From a bacterium (lineage in GTDB: Bacteria > Elusimicrobiota > Elusimicrobia > Elusimicrobiales > UBA9959), in assembly GCA_021789695.1 (NCBI GenBank), contig JAJYJH010000017.1, forward strand, positions 1 through 43,508: DNA of 43,508 nucleotides. The letters run 5' to 3'. Position 1 is the stretch's first letter. Each line of letters begins with the position of its first letter. This document shows, piece by piece, positions 19,168 through 25,921 of this stretch. The notes beneath the pieces are model-generated. The model worked only from the letters and a program-made list of their open reading frames with translations. It did no database searches and was not told where the DNA came from. The translations under genes and the position numbers were made by a program.

Positions 19168-19976
19168 TACTCCCCGAGCGTTCCCGTCCTCCTGGCGCGG
19201 CGCACGGACAGGCCGAAGAGCCATACCGAGGCCGGCAGCAGGACCAGGTCGAAGGCAGCTAGCTTCAGCAGGTCACCTCCGATCGCGCGGACCCCCGCGC
19301 CGCCGTTGACGGCCAGCTGGAAGGCCCGCACGGCGTAGGTGACCGGCAGAAGCCGGGAGACAGCCAGCAGCCACCCGGGCAGGACCGTCACCGGGAAATA
19401 CACGCCGCCCAGCAGCCCCTCGAAATTGTTCAGCACCCAGGCCAGCGGGTTGCCCCGCTTGAAGAGCATCACGAAGCAGGACGATATTATCCCCAGCGCG
19501 GCGAAGCAGGCGGCCGACAGGAGGAAGGCCAGCGCCGCCGCCGGCCAGTCGGCCGCGGGAAAGCGCAGGCCGAACAGGAAGACGCCGGCCAGCGCGTAGA
19601 CCGCCAGCTCGAAGGTGGCGAACAGGAAGTTCCAGGCCGTCAGCGCCGCCAGGAAGGAGGGCGTTCCGAGCGGCGTGGACAGAGCGGCCTCCAGCGTGCC
19701 CTGGGTCTGCTCCTGGCGCAGGCGGCCGGAATAGGACCCGGCCCCGGTGCCGATGTAGCCGAAAAACGCCAGCGAGACGAAGACGTAGGGGAAATAATCT
19801 GTCCCGTAGGGCTTCAGGCCGGGCGCCAGCTCCCCGCCAAAAAGCCTGCCGATGAAGTAGAAGACGGCCAGGTTCGCCAGCGTGGCGGCGGCCCCGAGCG
19901 AGAAAGAGAGGCGGTAGCTCCTCTCCTGCAGGAAATCCCTGCGGACGAAGGCCGCTACCGCGCGCGCGGCGCTCAC
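19164..19976 (-). CDS. ABC-2 type transporter permease
   Basis: The 270-residue membrane protein starts with a short cytoplasmic helix (RRDFLQERSYRLSF) followed by about six hydrophobic segments, for example LGAAATLANLAVFYFIGRLF, YFPYVFVSLAFFGYIG and WNFLFATFELAVYALAGVFLF, and ends in a basic cytoplasmic tail. This is the standard ABC-2 exporter layout. The motif EQTQGTLEAALSTPLG after the second segment is typical of the coupling-helix region of ABC-2 permeases. Its ATG overlaps the stop of the ATPase gene by 4 bp (ATGA), so the two are translationally coupled and form one exporter. The substrate is not evident. Confidence 0.85.
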   Translation of the reverse strand: MSAARAVAAFVRRDFLQERSYRLSFSLGAAATLANLAVFYFIGRLFGGELAPGLKPYGTDYFPYVFVSLAFFGYIGTGAGSYSGRLRQEQTQGTLEAALSTPLGTPSFLAALTAWNFLFATFELAVYALAGVFLFGLRFPAADWPAAALAFLLSAACFAALGIISSCFVMLFKRGNPLAWVLNNFEGLLGGVYFPVTVLPGWLLAVSRLLPVTYAVRAFQLAVNGGAGVRAIGGDLLKLAAFDLVLLPASVWLFGLSVRRARRTGTLGEY

Positions 19977-20641
19977 GCGGCCTCCCCCGTCACGCGGCCG
20001 CCCCTCATGGTCAATACGCGTCCGGCCGCCCTGCGCAGCAGCTGCGGCGAATGGCTGGAAAGGAGCACGGCCGAATAGCGGCCGGCCTCCTCTATAAGGC
20101 CGAGCAGGCTTTCTGTAGAGGCGGCGTCCAGCCCGCGGAACGGCTCGTCGAGCAGCAGGACCTGGGCGCGCCGGGAGAAGGCGCGGATCAGCGAGATCTT
20201 CTGCATGTTGCCCTCTGACAGCCGGTCGAAGCGCCTGCTCAGCTCGGCGGCCTGCAGTCCCAGGCGCTCCGCCAGGCCGGCCGCGCGCGCCGCCGCCGTC
20301 CCGGCGTCCAGGCCGGCCAGCGCCCCGAAGAAGCGGAGGTTCTCGGCCGCGCTGAGGCGGAAATAGAAAGACCTGGGGTTGGCCGGGCAGTACGCGGCCA
20401 GCTCCCTGAGGCGGCCGGCCCCGGCAGGGATCCCGTCCGCCAGCACCTCCCCCGCGTCAGTCTCCAGTACGCCGGCGAGAGCCTTGAGCAGCGTGGTCTT
20501 GCCGGAGCCGTTCGGCCCCTCCACGCCGGCGACGCCCGGCCTGGCCTCCAGGCAGACCCCGTCCAGCGCGGCCAGGGGAACCCCGCCGGAAAGCGCCGGC
20601 GCCGGAAAGACCTTTACCAGCCCTCTGGCCGCTATCTCCAT
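19973..20641 (-). CDS. ABC transporter ATP-binding protein
   Basis: The 222-residue ATPase has Walker A GPNGSGKTT at residues 42-50, a Q-loop region around YCPANPRSFYF, an ABC signature LSEGNMQK, Walker B VLLLDEPF with the catalytic Glu, a D-loop GLDA and the switch His in SSHS. The signature departs from LSGGQ (Gly to Glu at position 3 and Gln to Asn at position 5), a variation also found in other ABC-2 exporter ATPases. The Q-loop Gln appears to be replaced in the stretch CPANP. It is the first gene of a two-gene exporter operon and is divergent from hpf across about 100 bp of AT-rich DNA. AGGTGG precedes the ATG. Confidence 0.88.
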   Translation of the reverse strand: MEIAARGLVKVFPAPALSGGVPLAALDGVCLEARPGVAGVEGPNGSGKTTLLKALAGVLETDAGEVLADGIPAGAGRLRELAAYCPANPRSFYFRLSAAENLRFFGALAGLDAGTAAARAAGLAERLGLQAAELSRRFDRLSEGNMQKISLIRAFSRRAQVLLLDEPFRGLDAASTESLLGLIEEAGRYSAVLLSSHSPQLLRRAAGRVLTMRGGRVTGEAA

Positions 20642-20670
20642 ACACCACCTATGATAGCATAGCTATTATT

Positions 20671-20679
20671 TGATAAAAT
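20671..20679 (+). promoter_or_regulatory. Extended -10 promoter for hpf
   Basis: TG at 20671-20672, one base, then TAAAAT at 20674-20679 matches the extended -10 form TGnTATAAT, which needs no strong -35; none is visible at the expected place. It lies in the AT-rich divergent region between the ABC operon and hpf. Confidence 0.5.
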
Positions 20680-20688
20680 AGTTGATGG

Positions 20689-20720
20689 CCCCGCCCCCAA
20701 GCGGGGGAGCCGTTGTTTTT
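20689..20720 (+). terminator. Hairpin with T-run in the hpf leader, possible attenuator
   Basis: CCCCGC (20689-20694) pairs with GCGGGG (20701-20706) around a CCCCAA loop. A T-rich tract (20713-20720) follows seven bases later, and hpf starts 25 bp further on. As it lies between the predicted promoter and the gene, it may attenuate transcription. The gap before the T-run makes it a weak terminator. Confidence 0.35.
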
Positions 20721-20744
20721 AGTGAGAGCAGCACGGAGGAAAAG

Positions 20745-21266
20745 ATGAGAATACACATTGTGGCCCGCAAGATAAAGATGACCAAGCCGATAAAGGAGTT
20801 CATCGAGAACAAACTTTCGAAACTCCACGAGTACCTGGACAACATAGTCTGGGCCCAGGTCATAGTGTCGGTGGAGAAGAAGATACACGCGGCCGAGGTC
20901 ATCGTACACGCCGGCCACCAGACCATGAAGGCCGCCGCCGAGTCCGACGAGATGTACTCCGCGATAGACAAGGCGATGGACAAGATGGAGACCCAGATAA
21001 AGAAGTACAAGGAGCGCTATACCGATCACCACGCCGAAGAGACCGTGGACCTGGGCGAGTTCGTCACGCTGGTGGGCCCCGAGATACGCTTTTCGGTCAT
21101 CAAGGACGTCCCGCTCAAGCCGATGAACAAGGAAGAGGCCGTCATCGAGATGGAGAAACTCGGTTTCAACTTCTGGATGTTCCAGGACAGGGGCTCCAAG
21201 CAGCTGCAGGTGGTCTTTAAGCGGCTCGACAGCACCTACGGGCTGCTGCAGCCGGTGAAGAAGTAA
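20745..21266 (+). CDS. hpf: Ribosome hibernation promoting factor, long form
   Basis: The start is ATG 20745, which has GGAGG six bases upstream; an in-frame ATG at 20682 lies in the leader hairpin and is unlikely. The 173-residue product has the S30AE/HPF N-terminal domain (MRIHIVARKIKMTKPIKEFI, KLSKLHEYLDNI, then YSAIDKAMDKMETQIKKYK). A linker leads to the C-terminal dimerisation domain (VPLKPMNKEEAVIEMEKLGF, then QVVFKRLDSTYGLLQP). Long-form HPF alone can join two 70S ribosomes into inactive 100S dimers during slow growth. It opens a run of genes with hprK, rapZ and PTS components, an arrangement familiar from several Gram-negative groups. Confidence 0.93.
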   Translation: MRIHIVARKIKMTKPIKEFIENKLSKLHEYLDNIVWAQVIVSVEKKIHAAEVIVHAGHQTMKAAAESDEMYSAIDKAMDKMETQIKKYKERYTDHHAEETVDLGEFVTLVGPEIRFSVIKDVPLKPMNKEEAVIEMEKLGFNFWMFQDRGSKQLQVVFKRLDSTYGLLQPVKK

Positions 21267-21281
21267 CCGGCAAGAGGCGGA

Positions 21282-22247
21282 ATGCCAGAGCAGCAGAAGT
21301 CGGCCAAGTTCATAACCGTAAGGGAACTTATAAAGTCCCGGGGCAGAATCCTGGGACTTAGGGTCGTTTCCGGCGGCAGGTATATGAACCGCCATATCAC
21401 GGTAAGCGAGATCAACCGCCCCGGCCTGGCTATCGCCGGGCACATGGAGCAGTTCCGCTCCGAGCGCATCCAGATCATCGGGCAGGGCGAGTACGCCTAC
21501 TGCCAGAAGGAGGACCCCCGCAAGGTGCTGGCCCATCTTCAGAAGATGTTCTCGTCGCCAGACATCCCGTGCGTGATAGTTACGGGCGGCCTGAAGCCGC
21601 TGAGCGTCATAAAGCAGGCCTGCGCAAAGGCCGGCATACCGCTTTTGGTCACGACCTCGGACACCTCGGCTTTCATCCGCGAGTTGACGATCTTCCTGGA
21701 CGACCAACTCGCGGCCATTACGTACGCGCACGGCGTGCTGGTCAACGTGTACGGCCTCGGCGTGCTGATCCAGGGCGATTCCGGCGTCGGCAAGTCGGAG
21801 TGCGCGCTGGAACTGCTGAAACGCGGGCACATCCTGATAGCCGACGACGTCGTGGAGGTCAAACGGCGCATCGGCTATATGCTCGTGGGCAACTCGCCCA
21901 AGAACATCAAGCACTACATGGAAGTGCGGGGCCTCGGCATCATAGACGTGGAATTGCTGTTTGGCATAGGTTCGATAATGGACCAGTCGCTGATAGAGAT
22001 GCACGTCAAGCTGGAAAGCGTACCGCCGGGCGCAGCGCTGGGCGGCTACGACCGCACCGGCCTGTCGCAGGCCGAGGTGCAAATCCTGGACGTGCCGGTG
22101 CCGTCGTTGCGGCTGCCGGTGACCCCGGGCCGGAACCTCGCCGTGCTGATAGAGGTGGCCGCGCTGAACCAGCGCCTCAAGAACCAGGGGTATTTCGTGG
22201 CCAAGCGTTTCAACGAGAGCCTGATCAGGGAGATGGGCAAGAAGTAG
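21282..22247 (+). CDS. hprK: HPr kinase/phosphorylase
   Basis: The 321-residue product has an N-terminal domain of about 130 residues (VRELIKSRGRILGLRVVSGG, EINRPGLAIAG) and a kinase core. The core has the P-loop GDSGVGKSE at residues 165-173, the ADDVVEVKRR strand and the HPrK signature EVRGLGIIDVELLFG. HPrK phosphorylates HPr on Ser46 and removes the phosphate again, reporting carbon and energy status. The HPr encoded at 25643 keeps Ser46 in the right context, so kinase and substrate are both present. The gene follows hpf by 15 bp and precedes rapZ by 28 bp. Confidence 0.95.
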   Translation: MPEQQKSAKFITVRELIKSRGRILGLRVVSGGRYMNRHITVSEINRPGLAIAGHMEQFRSERIQIIGQGEYAYCQKEDPRKVLAHLQKMFSSPDIPCVIVTGGLKPLSVIKQACAKAGIPLLVTTSDTSAFIRELTIFLDDQLAAITYAHGVLVNVYGLGVLIQGDSGVGKSECALELLKRGHILIADDVVEVKRRIGYMLVGNSPKNIKHYMEVRGLGIIDVELLFGIGSIMDQSLIEMHVKLESVPPGAALGGYDRTGLSQAEVQILDVPVPSLRLPVTPGRNLAVLIEVAALNQRLKNQGYFVAKRFNESLIREMGKK

Positions 22248-22275
22248 GGCCGCGCCCTCCTTACGCCCGGTCCGC

Positions 22276-23139
22276 ATGACCGTCAAAAAGAAAAAAGGCA
22301 GGATATTCATCATCACCGGTATGTCCGGCGCCGGCAAGAGCCAGGCCTTGAAGTCGTTCGAGGACCTCGGCTTTTACTGCATAGACAACCTGCCGATTTC
22401 GCTGATCCCCGAGTTCGCGGGCCTGGTGGGAGACAGACGCTACCTGAGGAACGTCGCGCTCGGCATAGACATCCGCGAGGGCCGCTTCTTCAAGGACTTC
22501 ATCCGCACGCTGGACGACCTCGGCAAACTGGGGATGGACTACAAGATAATCTTTCTGGACGCTTCCGACGAGGTGCTGATGCAGCGTTTCTCGGAGACGC
22601 GCCACCGCCACCCGCTGGGCAAGAACATAGCCGCTGCGGTCCGCGAGGAGCGCCACCTCCTGACAGAACTGAAGGCGCGCGCCAACAAGGTGATAGACAC
22701 CACCAAACTGACGCTGGGCGAGTTGAAGGAAATACTTTCCTCCACGCTGGAGTTGAAGCGCACGGCGGAGATGACGCTCTCCGTCATCTCGTTCGGCTAC
22801 AAGTACGGCATCCCGCTGGACGCGGACCTGGTGATGGACGTGCGTTTCCTGCCCAATCCCTACTACGTGCCGTCGCTCAGGAAGAAGACCGGACTGGACG
22901 CCCCGGTCGGGACCTACCTGCGTAGGCAGCCTGGTTTCAAGAATTTTCTAAAGTCTTACACGGAGCAGATAAAGGCGCTGTTGCCGCTCTATATCCGGGA
23001 GGGCAAGTCCTACCTTACTATAGCCATAGGCTGCACCGGCGGCAGGCACCGCAGCGTCTACATAGCCGGAGAGATCGTCAGAAATCTGGCTGCGGGCGGG
23101 TTCTCGGTTTCCGAGTACCATCGGGATATCAGGAAATAG
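22276..23139 (+). CDS. rapZ: RapZ/YvcJ family nucleotide-binding protein
   Basis: The 287-residue protein has the P-loop GMSGAGKSQ at residues 15-23, the family motif EDLGFYCIDNLP, a SFGYKYG segment and the C-terminal domain with IAIGCTGGRHRS. In enterobacteria RapZ is an RNA-binding adaptor that senses glucosamine-6-phosphate; outside that group the family is mostly known as a nucleotide-binding protein beside PTS genes. Its place between hprK and the PTS permease fits that general pattern. No Shine-Dalgarno is obvious before the ATG, so translational coupling to hprK is possible. Confidence 0.92.
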   Translation: MTVKKKKGRIFIITGMSGAGKSQALKSFEDLGFYCIDNLPISLIPEFAGLVGDRRYLRNVALGIDIREGRFFKDFIRTLDDLGKLGMDYKIIFLDASDEVLMQRFSETRHRHPLGKNIAAAVREERHLLTELKARANKVIDTTKLTLGELKEILSSTLELKRTAEMTLSVISFGYKYGIPLDADLVMDVRFLPNPYYVPSLRKKTGLDAPVGTYLRRQPGFKNFLKSYTEQIKALLPLYIREGKSYLTIAIGCTGGRHRSVYIAGEIVRNLAAGGFSVSEYHRDIRK

Positions 23140-23150
23140 GAGAGGGAGGG

Positions 23151-23227
23151 ACGCTGCTTCCTAACTTCCCGTTTCTAGCGTGACGAAGCATCTTTATCGA
23201 CCGAGTTGGGAAGTTAGGAAGCGGCGT
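23151..23227 (+). promoter_or_regulatory. 20-bp inverted repeat between rapZ and PTS EIIA
   Basis: ACGCTGCTTCCTAACTTCCC (23151-23170) pairs with 23208-23227 over 20 positions, all Watson-Crick apart from one G-U, with a 37-nt loop. The right arm includes AGGAAG, the only Shine-Dalgarno-like sequence ahead of the EIIA ATG at 23236. Formation of the stem in mRNA would hide it. No T-run follows, so it is not a plain terminator. A short mobile repeat is the other possible origin. Confidence 0.6.
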
Positions 23228-23235
23228 TCCTTGAT

Positions 23236-23643
23236 ATGATTAACATAATCGTTATTACGCACGGTGACTTCGGCGCCTATCTGATAGAGGCGGCGGAGGG
23301 CATAGTCGGGGCCCAGAGCGAGGGCCTCAGGAACGTTTCCATCTCCCCGCGCATGACCCTCGACCGCGTCAAGGAGGTAATCTCTTCGGCCATAGCGGAG
23401 ATGCGCTCCGAGGACGGCCTGATCTTCCTGATAGACATGCCGGGAGGCACGCCGATGAACGTCGTGCTGCCGCTGGCCAAGGACATGCCGAAGAGCGCCG
23501 TGATTTGCGGCGTGAACATCAACATGATGACTTCCGCCTTCGCCTACCGGCGCGAAATGGAATTCGACAGGCTCTGGCGGAAGATCGTGGACGACGGGCG
23601 CAAGGCCGTCTGCGAGGTGAAGAGCCTGCTGTTGAAAAAATGA
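23236..23643 (+). CDS. PTS system mannose-family EIIA component
   Basis: The 135-residue product is a free-standing EIIA of the mannose/fructose/sorbose family. The phosphoryl-accepting His lies in IVITHGDFG (residue 9), followed by LIEAAEGIVG. FLIDMPGGTPMN corresponds to the conserved GGTP loop, and NINMMTSA follows. It takes phosphate from HPr and passes it to EIIB (next gene, 12 bp away). In groups related by gene order, such EIIA proteins sometimes have only regulatory roles, but here the two membrane subunits follow, so transport is likely. It starts just after a 20-bp inverted repeat that may control its translation. Confidence 0.92.
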   Translation: MINIIVITHGDFGAYLIEAAEGIVGAQSEGLRNVSISPRMTLDRVKEVISSAIAEMRSEDGLIFLIDMPGGTPMNVVLPLAKDMPKSAVICGVNINMMTSAFAYRREMEFDRLWRKIVDDGRKAVCEVKSLLLKK

Positions 23644-23655
23644 GGCCTAGCTTCT

Positions 23656-24132
23656 ATGATCATACTCTACAGGGTTGACGACAGGCTCGTGCACGGGCAG
23701 GTGGTGGAGGGCTGGGTGCCGCACCTGCACGCAGAGGAACTGGCCGTGGTGTCGGACGAGCTGGCCGGAGACGAGATGCGCCGGGCCATAATGCGCTTCG
23801 CCACTCCAGAGGGGGTGGACCTGAAGATCATGACGGTGGACGAGGCCGCGGCCTATCTGCCGGAGGCGCAGGTTTCCCGGAGCAAGGTGCTGTTGCTGCT
23901 GCCTGGCCTGGAGGAAGCCCTGGCCCTGTCGGGGAAGGGGATAAAGATCCCGTCCTTGAACATAGGCGGCATGCATTATTCCGCGGGGAAGAACCTTTCT
24001 ATCGGCAAGGCCATCTTCCTCAGCGAGGCCGACTGCTCGGCGTTGAGGGAGCTTTCCTCTGCGGGCATAGCCATAGAGGGGCGCGGGGTTCCATCCGATA
24101 AGCCGCTCAACCTTATGGAGGCAATAGCCTAG
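23656..24132 (+). CDS. PTS system mannose-family EIIB component
   Basis: The 158-residue protein begins MIILYRVDDRLVHGQV; the His in RLVHGQV (residue 14) is the phosphorylation site of mannose-family EIIB. Later conserved stretches are NIGGMHY and GKNLSIGKAIFLSEAD. EIIB receives phosphate from EIIA and transfers it to the sugar during passage through EIIC/EIID. The substrate cannot be told from sequence alone, since family members handle mannose, fructose, sorbose and N-acetylated amino sugars. Confidence 0.92.
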   Translation: MIILYRVDDRLVHGQVVEGWVPHLHAEELAVVSDELAGDEMRRAIMRFATPEGVDLKIMTVDEAAAYLPEAQVSRSKVLLLLPGLEEALALSGKGIKIPSLNIGGMHYSAGKNLSIGKAIFLSEADCSALRELSSAGIAIEGRGVPSDKPLNLMEAIA

Positions 24133-24181
24133 TGCCGGTCATGAGGAAGACCCGTAAGGCCGCGCGCAAGGAGCGACCACA

Positions 24182-24796
24182 GTGACGGAATGGCTCAGGG
24201 TCCTGATCTCCGCCGCGCTGGCGGGCCTGCTCGGGCTCGACACTGTGCAGGCAGGGCAGTTTCTGCTCTCGCGCCCGGCCTTCCTCGGCCCGGTCCTGGG
24301 CTGGCTGAACGGCTGCCCGCTGGAGGGCGCCAGGCTCGGCATACTGGTGGAGCTGCTCTATATAGATTTTATCCCGGTTGGAGGCGTGGTCCCGCCGAAC
24401 GGGACCGCCGCGGCCGCGGTGGCGGTGCTGGCCTATTCCTGCGGGGGCATCGCTCCCTCCCTTTCCTTCTTTATAGGGCTGGCGGCGGGAGCGGCCTTCT
24501 CTCCCGCGGAGTACAGGCTGCGGTCCGCGCGGTCCGCCTGGGGCGGGCGGATAGAGGCCGAAGTGAACTCCGGGGTCTTCGCCCTGCGCCGCTGGGTGGC
24601 CATGGCCATGCTGACGGAGAACGCGGCGATGACGGCCTACGTGCTGGCCGGCGCCGGTCTGTCCGTCCTGCTCGCCCGCGTGCCGGGGCTGGCCAGGCTC
24701 TACCCGGGAACTGATTTCGCCTATTCGCTGATGCCGTGGCTTGGTCTGAGCGGCCTTTATTTCAGGTTCAGGGCGCAGATATACAAGAAAGGATAG
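24182..24796 (+). CDS. PTS system mannose-family EIIC component
   Basis: GTG start with AAGGAG eight bases upstream. The 204-residue membrane protein has the family motif RPAFLGPVLGWLNG. It is followed by GARLGILVELLYIDFIPVGG and PPNGTAAAAVAVLAY, and further hydrophobic segments (LSFFIGLAAGAAF, WVAMAMLTENAAMTAYVLAGAG). EIIC forms, with EIID, the sugar-conducting channel. It is somewhat shorter than the 250-270 residues usual for the family, mainly in the loop and C-terminal part. A 14-codon reading frame of mostly basic residues overlaps the start (24141-24185). Confidence 0.88.
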   Translation: MTEWLRVLISAALAGLLGLDTVQAGQFLLSRPAFLGPVLGWLNGCPLEGARLGILVELLYIDFIPVGGVVPPNGTAAAAVAVLAYSCGGIAPSLSFFIGLAAGAAFSPAEYRLRSARSAWGGRIEAEVNSGVFALRRWVAMAMLTENAAMTAYVLAGAGLSVLLARVPGLARLYPGTDFAYSLMPWLGLSGLYFRFRAQIYKKG

Positions 24797-24809
24797 CCGG
24801 TACCGATAA

Positions 24810-25646
24810 ATGCTTTTCAGAATGTTCTTGAGATCGTTCTTCCTGCAGGCTGGCTGGAACTACGAAAGGTTCCAGAACCTCGGCTTCGCCTTCATGCTGC
24901 AGCCGGCGCTGGAGCGGATTTATCCGGACAGGGAAAAACTGAAGGCGGCATTGCTGCGACACCTGCAGCTCTTCAATACCCAGCCCTATATGGCCTCCTT
25001 CGTGGCGGGCAATATCGCGCGTATGGAGGCGGCCGCCGCGGCCTCACCGGACCCGGCGGCCGCGTTGCGGAGTATGCCTGGGGTGAAGCAGGCGCTGGCC
25101 ACAAGCTTCGCTTCCATAGGCGACAGGATCTTCTGGGGCAGGCTCAAGCCCATGACCGCGGAGCTCTGCCTGCTGACGTGGGCCGCCTGCGGCTTCTCTG
25201 GCTGGCTGTTCACCGGAATCGATACCCCGGTCCCGTTCTGGCTGCTGCTGGCCGGGCCCCTGGCCGGGATAGTCTGCTATTCGGCTTTCGCCCTCTATTG
25301 GAGATGGAAGGGGCTGGAGATAGGCTATTCCTGCGGCGGGACGGCCGCCTGCGGCCTGGACAGCGCGGATTGGCGGCGCCTGATCCGCGTGCTCTCCGCC
25401 GCCGGTTTCGCGCTGGCGCTGGCCCTGATGCTGCTGGCCTTCGGCATGATGCTGGCGGCTAACTGTTTCGTTTGCGGCTACCCGGAGCTGCTGCTGAAGG
25501 CCGGGGTAGTGCTGGCGGTGCTGGTCCTGCACAGGATATCCAGGGCTTTCGGCCGCTCGGTGTTCTTCGCGGCCGGGCTGCTGCTGGCGGTTTCGCTGAC
25601 GCTGTTCAGCGTGCTGAGGCTCGGACCCTTCAATCTTTACTTATGA
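24810..25646 (+). CDS. PTS system mannose-family EIID component
   Basis: The 278-residue product has the EIID N-terminal signature: RMFLRSFFLQAGWNYERFQN, then GFAFMLQPALERIY and HLQLFNTQPYMASFVAG, with GVKQALATSFASIGDRIFWG at the usual place. The C-terminal half has several hydrophobic segments. EIID is found only in the mannose PTS family and pairs with EIIC. The stop overlaps the HPr start by 4 bp (ATGA at 25643-25646), so the general phosphocarrier is translationally coupled to the permease. Confidence 0.93.
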   Translation: MLFRMFLRSFFLQAGWNYERFQNLGFAFMLQPALERIYPDREKLKAALLRHLQLFNTQPYMASFVAGNIARMEAAAAASPDPAAALRSMPGVKQALATSFASIGDRIFWGRLKPMTAELCLLTWAACGFSGWLFTGIDTPVPFWLLLAGPLAGIVCYSAFALYWRWKGLEIGYSCGGTAACGLDSADWRRLIRVLSAAGFALALALMLLAFGMMLAANCFVCGYPELLLKAGVVLAVLVLHRISRAFGRSVFFAAGLLLAVSLTLFSVLRLGPFNLYL

Positions 25647-25909
25647 TTAAACGAGACATCACGATAATCAACGAATTGGGGATACACGCCCGTCCTGCGG
25701 GCATGATAGCCAACGTCTGCTCCCGGTTTTCCTGCGACATCAAGCTGACCAAGGACGGGATGGAGGTCAACGCCAAGAGCATCATGGGCGTTATGACGCT
25801 GGCTGCCGGCAAGGGCAGCGTGATAGAGCTGACCGCGCACGGCAGCGACGAGGCGGAGGCCGTGGCGGCCGTGGCGGAGCTCTTCGCCAGAAAATTCGAC
25901 GAGGACTAG
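25643..25909 (+). CDS. ptsH: Phosphocarrier protein HPr
   Basis: The 88-residue protein starts at ATG 25643 within the EIID stop. It has His15 in ELGIHARPAG, the site phosphorylated by enzyme I, and Ser46 in NAKSIMGVM, the site used by HPr kinase. Both follow standard HPr numbering exactly. TLAAGKGSVIELTAHGSDE is the usual third strand and helix region. The presence of both sites together with hprK and enzyme I within 5 kb means the complete regulatory relay is encoded here. Confidence 0.95.
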   Translation: MIKRDITIINELGIHARPAGMIANVCSRFSCDIKLTKDGMEVNAKSIMGVMTLAAGKGSVIELTAHGSDEAEAVAAVAELFARKFDED

Positions 25910-25921
25910 TAACGGGGAAAT

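Noticed and set aside
20457-20654. Short open frames on both strands overlapping the ABC ATPase start
   Set aside because: They lack ribosome-binding sites and motifs, and the ATPase frame is clearly coding.
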